64,000 nucleotides of DNA, from assembly GCF_023159225.1 (NCBI RefSeq), contig NC_063167.1:5382234-5446233 (forward strand). Direction: 5' to 3'. Position numbers and translations under genes: made by a program. Shown here in pieces: positions 22,611 through 32,300 of this stretch. Origin of the DNA: Perognathus longimembris pacificus. Lineage: Eukaryota > Chordata > Mammalia > Rodentia > Heteromyidae. The notes beneath the pieces are model-generated. The model was not told the DNA's origin, searched no databases, and saw only the letters and a program-made list of their open reading frames with translations. Each line of letters begins with the position of its first letter. The first letter of the stretch is position 1.

Positions 22611-25600
22611 AGCGTCAGCCAGTACTGGGGTTTGAACTCAGGGCCTGGGCATTGTCCCACGCCAGGCTAGTGCTCTACCACTTGGACCACAGCTCCGCTT
22701 CTGGCTCCTTGCTGGTTCCTTGGCGCGAAGGGTCTCTCAGGGCTGGGTGTCGGTGGCTCACGCCTGTCATCCTACCTGTTCAGGAGGCTGAGACCTGAGG
22801 ACTGCAGTTTGAAGCTAGCCTGGCCCAAGAAAGTCCCTCAGACGCTTGTCTCTAACCCAGGGGCAGCCAAGGTCCTGTCTAAGTCCTACAACTGGAAAAA
22901 GGAAAAATAAAAAGAGTCTCTCTCAGACTTTGCTGCCTGGGCTGGCTTTGAACCGTGATCTTCAGATCTCAGCCTTCTGAGTAGTTAGGCTGACAGGCGT
23001 GAGCCTCCAGACCTGGCAGTGTTGAGTAGTCATGAACTGGCCTCCACCACCCCTCTCTCCCTCCCACAGATGCACCTGGTTCACTACAACGCCAAGTACG
23101 AGAGCTACGACATCGCCAAAGATGCACCCGACGGTCTGGCTGTGCTGGCGGCCTTTGTTGAGGTAGGCTGATACCAGGCGTGTGTGTGTGTGTGTGTGTG
23201 TGCACGTGCGTGTGTAGAGGAGGTCTTCCTTGCCCTCCATCCCTTCCTGTGCTCACAATTCTTGGCCAGGCTGGCCCAGTGGACGGTCCCTTGCCCGCTC
23301 TTTCTGTGCAGTCAGCATCAGGGCCTTGAGTAACTGAAACGATGACTTAAAAGACTTATGGAAGGGCTGGGAATGTGGCTTAGTGGTCCTAGCATGCGTG
23401 AAGCCCTGGGTTCTGTTCCAAAGCACCACATAAACAGAAAAAGCCAGAGGTGGCGCTGTGGCTCAAGTGGTAGAGTGCTAGCCTTGAGCAAAAGAAGCTC
23501 AGGGACAGTGCTTAGGCCCTGAGTTCAAGCCCCAGGATTGGCAAAAAAAAAAAAAAAAAAAGACTTATGAGATGCCAGTGGCTCATGCCTGCAATCCTAG
23601 CTATTCAGGAGGCTGAGATCTGAGGATCCAGTTCAAAGGCAGCTCAGGTAGGAAGTCCGGGAGTCTCTTATCTCCAAATTAACCATCAAAAAGCCAGAAG
23701 TCGAGGTATGGTAGAGGGTTAGCCTTGAACAAAAAAGCTCAGCGAATGCACCCAGGCCCTGAGTTCAAGCCCTAGGACTGGCACAAAGAACAAAAAAAGA
23801 AAAAAGAAAGATTTGAAGTAACTGCAAGGTTGACTGGATAGAAGCCGGTGTCTGGCTAGGGGCGTTTCAAGGCCACCAGCCAAGGGCAAGCACGCAGGCT
23901 TAGCTTTTCTGTCCAAGGCTGGTGCTGTACTGCTTGAGCCACAACTCTGTTTCTGGCTTTTTGCTGGTTCACTGGAGATAAGCGTCTCATGGACTTTCCT
24001 GCATGGGCTGGCTTTGAACTATGGTCCTGAAATCCCAGCTTCCCGAGTAGCTGGTACAACAGGTGTGAGCCGCAGGCCCCCCCCCCCCCGCACCCCGGCA
24101 TTTCTAAGGAGATCCAGATGCGGGGCTCAGGGCTGGGTGGCTGGAAGAGGTCAGGAGTCTAATTCTCCAAAACGAAGTATTAAAACAGGTCTTTTTGTCA
24201 AGGCAAAACAACGACCAAAACCATTTCTGCAGGACCACAGAAAAGCAAACACACAAACCCCAATCGTTGTGGTGCTCTGGAACACACCAGAGACAAACAA
24301 CAGACGAAGGCTTTCCTTCATGAAAAGTGGTTAGACGCTACAAGAAGGATGATGAGTCTCCGTGGGCTTCTCCGCTGTTCCCACCCAGTCCACGAGATGA
24401 CCGGGTGAAGCTCAGGAAACCTCACTGCCGGGGCAGGGGGGCTCACTGGATACAGACCAGAGCCGAGGAGCCCAGCCCGGGAGCACTGTCTTCAGGAGTA
24501 CTCAACTTGGGCCGATGCTGGCGGCTCACGCCTGGAATCCCAGCTCCTCAGGAGGCTGAGCCAGGAAAATCCCAGAGACTCCTCCCTCCGATGAACCACC
24601 AGAAACCCCGGCGTGGCGCTGTGGCTCAAGGAGGTAGAACACTGGCCTTGAGCAAAACAGCTCGGCCACAGCGTCCAGGTCCTGAGTTCAAACAGAGGAA
24701 GCCAGGCGGGGGCTTCGTGGGCGAGAGGCCCACGCGACCCGGGTCTCTGCGTCGCTGGGTCAATGGCTCCGTTCCCCTTGCAGATCGAGGAGTATGCCGA
24801 GAACACGTACTACAGCAAGCTGCTTTCTCACCTGGCCAAGATCAGGTATCCAGGTAAGGGGGTGCGGGAGGGGGGGTGGTGGACGGCGGGTGTGAGGTAG
24901 AGAAGGGGAGAAGAGGGGGGACCCGGTGGGGAGGGTGGCTGGCGAGCCATGCCAATGGAGTCCAACTCTCCACCAGACGTCACTTGCCCTGGGCCCTGTG
25001 GGAATGCTCTTCCCTGGAGGGAGCACTGGGGGGAGGGGGTGGTCATGGTGGCAGCCCCCCCCCCCACCTGGGGCCCAGTGTGATTTTTAGGGGCTGGGGC
25101 AGCAAGAGCTCAGGAGTGAGGACCAGTACAGGGACCCTGCTTGCTTTCATTCTGTGTTTTCAACATGCAACCACTACTTTATTATTATTATTATATTATT
25201 ATTTTCATTTCTTTTTTCTGTTGGCTGTGGGGTTTGAACTCAGGGCCTGGGCGCTGTCCCTGAGCCTCTTTGTGCTCACGGCTAGCGTTCTACTACTTGA
25301 ACCACAGAGCCACTTCGTTTTTGGAGTGGTTAGTTGGAGGTGAGTCTCCTAGGGACTTTTCCCCTCCGCCCGGGCTGGCTTCAGGTGGACTTTGAGCCCA
25401 TCCTCAGGTCTCAGCCTCCTGAGGAGCTAGGATTTGGGTGTGCGCCATCGGCTCCCGCTCAACCCCCCCGCGATCTGGGCCCTCTGTCCCTGGGCGTGTT
25501 CACCCAGAGCCTCAGGGGTCATGATTCGCTTCTCTTGTTTGTCATGAAAGGTAACCTCTGTTGCCAGTGACCACGATGGTGGCAGTTTCCAGTAAGGCCC

Positions 25601-28600
25601 TCAAGGAAGCGCCAGCCACTTTTTGAATATTGTTATTTTTTTAGAATTTTAGCGGGACCAGAGTTTGGACTCAGGGCCTTGCACTTGGTAAGATGGAGTT
25701 TTAGTACTTGAGCTATACCTCCAGCCCAACATTGCTTTTTTAAATTTTTTTGTACCGGTACCAGGGCTCGAACTCAGAGCCCTGTGTTTTCGCTTGCCTT
25801 TTCCCCCCCTCTCAAGGCTGGTATTCTATCACTTGTGCTCCGCCTCCACTTCCAGCTTTTTTTTTTTTTGCTGGGTAATTGGTGATAAGAGTCTCCTGGG
25901 ACTTTACTGCCCTGGCTGGCTTTGAACCAAGATCCTCAGATCTCAGCTTGAGTAGTGAGGAGTGTAAGCGTGACCAGCAGCACCCAGCTGCCTCGGCCTT
26001 TCTTTTGTGCCTCGTGCAATCATCGTGTGGATCCCTGGTGTTTCCTGACGCCAGGGTGGAGCCCAGGGCCTGGCGTGGGGGCTGGGCAGGTGCTGTGCTC
26101 CTCAGCCTCCCCCCGAGGCTCGCTGGGCCCCCCCCCTTTTCAGCCTCTGAGCCAGCAGCTGTCAGGCCGCTCAGCCAGGGAGGGGGCACCTGAGGCCCCA
26201 GGGGGACCCACGGGGGGCCACGCTGTCCCGCTGTCCCCGGGCGGGGCTGCGGGGTCCCTCACCCTCCTCCGTCCCTCGCCCTCTCCCTCAGGACAGTCCA
26301 CCCAGCTGACCGACGTTGACATTCTGGACATGCTGCCCGGGGACACGTACCACTATTACACCTACCAGGGCTCGCTCACCACGCCGCCGTGCACGCAGAA
26401 CGTGCGCTGGTTCGTCCTGTCGGACTCGGTGAAGATCTCCAAGGCCCAGGTGAGGGGCAGGGCATCGCCTCGCCCCGGGGGCCCAGGACCGCGCCAGCTC
26501 CCCGCCCCGCACGCCCAGCGCCCCCCGCCTCGCCCAGCCACGGGTGCCCAGGGAGCTAGTGTCCCCGCGCCTCCATGCAAGGGCTCCTCCTTCCCTTCCC
26601 TCCCTCCCTCTCTCCCCTCCTTCTCTCCCTCCCTCCCTCCCTCCCTCTCTCCCTCCCTCCCTCCCTCCCTCTCTCCCTCTCTCCCTCCCTCTCTCCCTCT
26701 CTCCCTCCCTCTCTCCCTCTCTCCCTCTCTCCTTCCTTCCTTCCTTCCCTTCCCTCCCTCCCTCCCTCCCTCCCTCCCTCCCTCCCTCTCTCCCTTCCTT
26801 CCTTCCTCCCTCCCTCCCTCCTTTCTTTCCTCCCTCCCTCCCTCCCTCCCTCCCTCCCTCCCTCCCTCCCTCCCTCCCTCCCTCCCTCCCTCCCTCCCTC
26901 CCTCCCTCCCTCCCTCCTTCCCTCCCTCCTTCCCTCCTTTCTTTCCTTCCTTCCTTCCTTTGTACAGATCCTGGGGCTTGAACTCAGGGCCTTCACCCTG
27001 TTTTACTCAAGCTTCTCTTCTTGCTTTTTTTTTTTTTTTTTTTGCCTAGTCCTGGGCCTTGGACTCCGGGCCTGAGCACTGTCCCTGGCTTCTTCCCGCT
27101 CAAGGCTAGCACTCTGCCACTTGAGCCACAGCGCCGCTTCTGGCCGTTTTCTGTATATGTGGTGCTGGGGAATCGAACCTAGGGCCTCGTGTATCCGAGG
27201 CAGGCACTCTTGCCACTAGGCTATATCCCCAGCCCTCTCTTGTTGCTTTTTGCTGGTTAAATGGAGAAGCGTCGCACAGGCTTTTCGGCCTGAGCTGGCT
27301 TTGAACTATGATCCTCAGATCTCAACCTCGTGAGTAACGGAAGATTACAGGTCTGAGCCGCAGCGTCCAGCATGAATGTTTCTTTTTCTTTTTTTTCCCT
27401 TTTCTCAGCAATACATTTATATCCTCTATATCTTTTTTTAAATTAATTAAATTTTATTGACAAGGTGTTTTGCAAAAGGGGTACAGTTACATAATGAGGC
27501 AGTGAGTACATTTCTTGTGATATTTGTTACACCCTCCCTCATTTTTCTTTCCCTTCCCTAGTTCAGGTAGGCATATATACAATATCCAGTGTACCAAAAT
27601 CATATACAGGAGCTGGGAATATGGCCTAGTGGTAAAGTGCTCGCCTCGTATACATGAAGTTCGATTCCTCAGCTGGGTCCGATTCCTCAGCACCACATAT
27701 AATAGATAAAAGCCAGAAGTGGCGCTGTGGCTCAAGTGGCAGAGTGCTAGCCTTGAGCAAAAAGAAGCCAGGGACAGTGCTCAGGCCCTGAGTCCAAGGC
27801 CCAGGACTGGCAACAAAAACAAAACAAATAAACAACATCATGTACAGTAACCACGTAGGGTAAGCCAAAGGCAATTCACCTAGAACATTAAACGTAATGT
27901 CAACAATAGAATCCTCCTGTGTCCTTCTCTTGGAGTTGTTTTTTTGCTTATCCTCGTCTTATATGATCATGTATACATAGTTGTTGAGCTATTGTGATCC
28001 ACTGATAGGTCTATTCTAGACCTTTTTATGTTTGTTTAGTAGTTGTTTGGTTTTAGATACATAATGTAAAGTCGCTGACCCAAACATGTGGAAATACCAT
28101 TTGAAAAGAAGTTTGTTATTTTGCAGACCTGGTCTCTACTGTCTCCCACCCCCCAACAGTCATATATCAAGGAGACCATGCCCCTTTGTTCTCTGTGTTC
28201 TAGGCTTTTCTTGTTCAACATTATTCGTTCAAGCTCTGACAATTTCCCTGTGAATACTAATATTTTATCATTTCTAACTGCTATGTAGTATTCCATTGTG
28301 TATAGGTACCATATTTTTTGGATCCACTCATCTGTGGAGGGGCATCTGGGTTGTTTCCATATTTTGGCTATTGTGAATTGTGCAGTGATAAACATGGAAG
28401 TGCAGATGTCTTTTTGATATCTTGAGACCTGTTGTTCAGGATAGATGCCTAGGAGTGGTATGGCTGTGTCATAGGGTAGGTCTATGCTGAGCTTTTTGAG
28501 GAACCTCCATACTGTTCTCCAAAGTGGTTGTACTAATTTGCACTCCCACCACAGAGGAGAAGGGTTCCTCTTTCCCCACACCCCCTCCAGCATTTGTTGT

Positions 28601-29311
28601 TGCCTGAGTTCAGGGTATAGGCCATTCTAACTGGGGTGAGGTGGTATCTCAGGGTTGTTTTTTTTTTGCATTTCCTTTACTGCCAGGGATGTTGAACATT
28701 TCCTCATGTGTTTCTTTGCCATTTTTATATCTTCTCTTGTGAAGTCTCTCTTTTGCTCCTTGGCCCATTTAATAATTGGTTTATTGGGCTTGGAGGGGCT
28801 TAGTTTTTTGAGTTCTCTGTAGATGGCAGATATTAGGCCTTTGTCTGTTGTTGTACTGGTGAAGATCCTTCCCCATATGGTTGGCTGTCTTTCTAGTTTA
28901 GTGGCTATGTCTTTAGCTGTGCCGAACCTTTTTATTTTGTAGTAGTCCCATTTGTCGAGACTCTCCCCTATCTGTTGTGCCCCTGGGACTGTGTTCAGGA
29001 AGTTCCTACCTGTGCCGATAAGTCCTAGTGTCTCTCCTACTCTGTCCTTCAGTAGTAGCATGAATGTTTCTTTTTTTTTTTTTTCTCAAATTTTTATGAA
29101 TGTTTCTTGAATTGAATAAACACACTACACAGTGCCGGCCCATGGTACAAAGTTGCTGAACTGAATGAAGGACAGGTATTACTGGAGCTACAGGCAAAGT
29201 GATTTTTCCTTCCCAGAGGTTGTCTTCCTCAGAGAACAATGTTTATCTCCCTGAAACTTCACTTCTCTCTTCCAAGAGAAGATGGAAAAGATCTTTCCTT
29301 ACTACAGAAGA

Positions 29312-29357
<46 letters not shown>

Positions 29358-32300
29358 GCCAAACAGGCTGGCAGTGGCCTCACATAACAGAGCAGATGCC
29401 AACTCGCTTGAAAGAATGCAATTTAAATCTAGACCTAAACGAGCTTCAACAAATAAAATTACTAGAAAGTAGCTCCGTGAAAAAAAGATCATAGAACACA
29501 TAAGAGAAAAGACGCTTTGAAGCAGAGATCAGTGGCTCATACCTGTAATCCTTGCTACTTAAGAGGCTGATAACAGAGGACTGTGGTTCAAGGCCAGCCC
29601 AGGCAGAAGTCTGGAGAAGTCTGGTCACAATGGCATGGATGGTGGCATGCAGGGTGGCAATGACAGGAAGCCTAAAGTCAGCAGACTGAAGTTCAGGAGC
29701 AGGCACACCTGGGCCAGAAGCAAAACCCTATTATAAAAATAGGGCTCGGGGCTGGGAATATGGCCTAGTGGCAAGAGTGCTTGCCTCCAACACATGAAAC
29801 TCTCGGTTCGATTCCCCAGCACCACATATATGGAAAACGGCCAGAAGGGGCACTGTGGCTCAGGTGGCAGAGTGCTAGCCTTGAGCGGGAAGAAGCCAGG
29901 GACAGTGCTCAGGCCCTGAGTCCAAGGCCCAGGACTGGCAAAAAATAAAAATAAAAAAAAATAGGGCTGGAGGAGCTGGGAATGTGGCCTAGTGGCAAGA
30001 GTGCTTGCCTCGTATACATGAAGCCCTGGGTTCGATTCCCCAGCACCACATATATAGAAAATGGCCAGAAGTGGCGCTGTGGCTCAAGTGGTAGAGTGCT
30101 AGCCTTGAGCAAAAAGAAGCCAGGGACAGTGCTCAGGCCCTGAGTTCAAGACCCAGGACTGGCAAAAAAAAAAAAAAAGGGCTAGAGGCCTGGCTTAGTG
30201 GTATGGGGCTGGCCTTTAAAGGTTGTAGAGGAAACACAGACATTTTCAGAAAAAGCAAATTTGAGCTTGCCACTCAGTATACTTCCATTTCCTTTTTTTT
30301 CTCTCCTTTATATTTTTGTGGTTTTTTGGGGGGCTAGGATCTCACTGCGTAGCCTAGGCTGGCCTCACACTTGAGGTTTGCCAGCCTCAGCCGTGGGTAT
30401 CGGGATTACAGACATTCACCACCACACCTGGCTTCTCCTTTTTAATAGTAACCAGGTACTCACAGAAAAAGATTAGACGAGTGTGTGGACAGATAACTTC
30501 TTCAAAGAATGGATGGATGGATGGATGTGTTCTAGAACAATGCTTGACACATAGCACCCAGAACCTCCTTTAAACTTGCCATCTTATAACCACTCTATGA
30601 GCGTTCTAGAAGTCCGGCTCTACTCCACTTACTCACTAAACATTTCTCAATACCAATTGCCTTTTGCTATCCATAACTCACTGCTGGTTGTCTGCAGGTC
30701 CTCAAGATGGAGAATTCCGTGCTGAACCATCAGAACCAGACCCTCCACAACGGTTACCGCGAGACCCAGCCCCTTCACTCCAGAGTGGTGGAAGCCACTT
30801 CCCCTACTTCCCAAGTCCAAGTGAGTGACACCGACTCTCACTGATTTCTTCAGAACCCCCCTCATGACTGCGTGCCTCTCTTTTGCCAGTCGTGGAGGAG
30901 GAGAGTTGTCTTCATGCAGGAAGTCCAGGCGAGCCTACTTGTACGGGCATCTCCAAGCCCAGGCTGTGATGCCTGGGAGCACCAAGGGATCTGTCACCTT
31001 CCAGAACTTGCTGACAGACCTAGGAGCAGCAAGGCAGGAGTATCCTCAAGCTCTCCTGTGAGTGTAGCGAGCCTTATTAAACCCAGCTCAAATGCTTTCC
31101 TGCATGCATCGACCTGCAACTGTTTTGCATATTCATACCCCTGGGTCCTGCACGGCCCCTCCAGGCAGGGTTAATTGGACCAACTATTGTTTGCTCCATC
31201 TTCTTGGAGATGAGGAATGAGGTCCCAGGTGCTGTCCTCCCTCCCGGGGCTCCTCTAGCCCCTGGATCTGTCTGTATAGGAAGATCAGGGCTCGGGGTTC
31301 GCCGAGTCACTGTAGTGGCAGGAACACAGCATCCTGCAGTCTGACCCACTGTATTCGGTTTCTCTGTACTTTTAGGGTACAATCTGTACCAACGAATACT
31401 CACAGTCTCTTAATTCATTCTCTTTCGAATCGATTCCTATGAACCAGTCCTGAGATTTTCATATCCTCAAATACAGTAGAGCCAATGAGCAATCAAAATT
31501 GCCTGTTCAGTACTATTTCACCTTTATCTGTATTTTACATATTTTAAAATATGCCCACACTTACCTCCCATATTATAGCGGACATAGTATTATCACAGTG
31601 ACACTTCCTGTTCTAGAGGGTGAGGAGCTGCTTGCTCGCAGGCAAAGCCCCTCTCACCTGTCTCTTTTCCTTTCCTGTGCTGATACGAGGGCTTGGACAA
31701 GGGCCTGGGTGCTGTCCGTTGGCTTTTTTTTTTTTTTTTTTGCCAGTCCTGGGCCTTGGACTCAGGGCCTGAGCACTGTCCCTGGCTTCTTCCCGCTCAA
31801 GGCTAGCACTCTGCCACTTGAGCCACAGTGCCGCTTCTGGCCATTTTCTGTATATGTGGTGCTGGGGAATTGAACCTAGGGCCTCGTGTATCCGAGGCAG
31901 GCACTCTTGCCACTAGGCTATATCCCCAGCCCCGTCCATTGGCTTTTACTTGCAAGGCTGGCATTCTCCCACTTGAGCCACAGCTTCATTTCTGGCTTTT
32001 TGGTGGTTAACTGGAGATAAGTGTCTCATGGGCTTTCCTGCTTGAGCTGGTTTTGAACCTCGATTTTCAGATTCCAGCCTCCTGAGCAGTGAGGATGACA
32101 GGTGTGAGCCTCTTGCACCTGGCTCCAGCGTGTCTCCAGGTTCTCCTGCTTCCCCTGGAAAGAATGTCACTGTCCTGGGTTCCCAGGGGAGCATTGGGTT
32201 CCACACGCCACGCCTCAAGTGCTCTTTCCACAGGCATCCTTCTAGTTTGTTCTCATGAGGTTGCCAAAGTGTCCTTGACACAGCCTAAAACTCTTCATGT

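Noticed and set aside
26544..27075. Long Pro/Leu/Ser-rich and Gly/Arg/Glu-rich open frames on both strands
   Set aside because: They translate the polypyrimidine repeat, which lacks stops in several frames.
28036..29061. Open frames as a host gene
   Set aside because: Both segments are L1 ORF2 C-terminal sequence inside a dated insertion.
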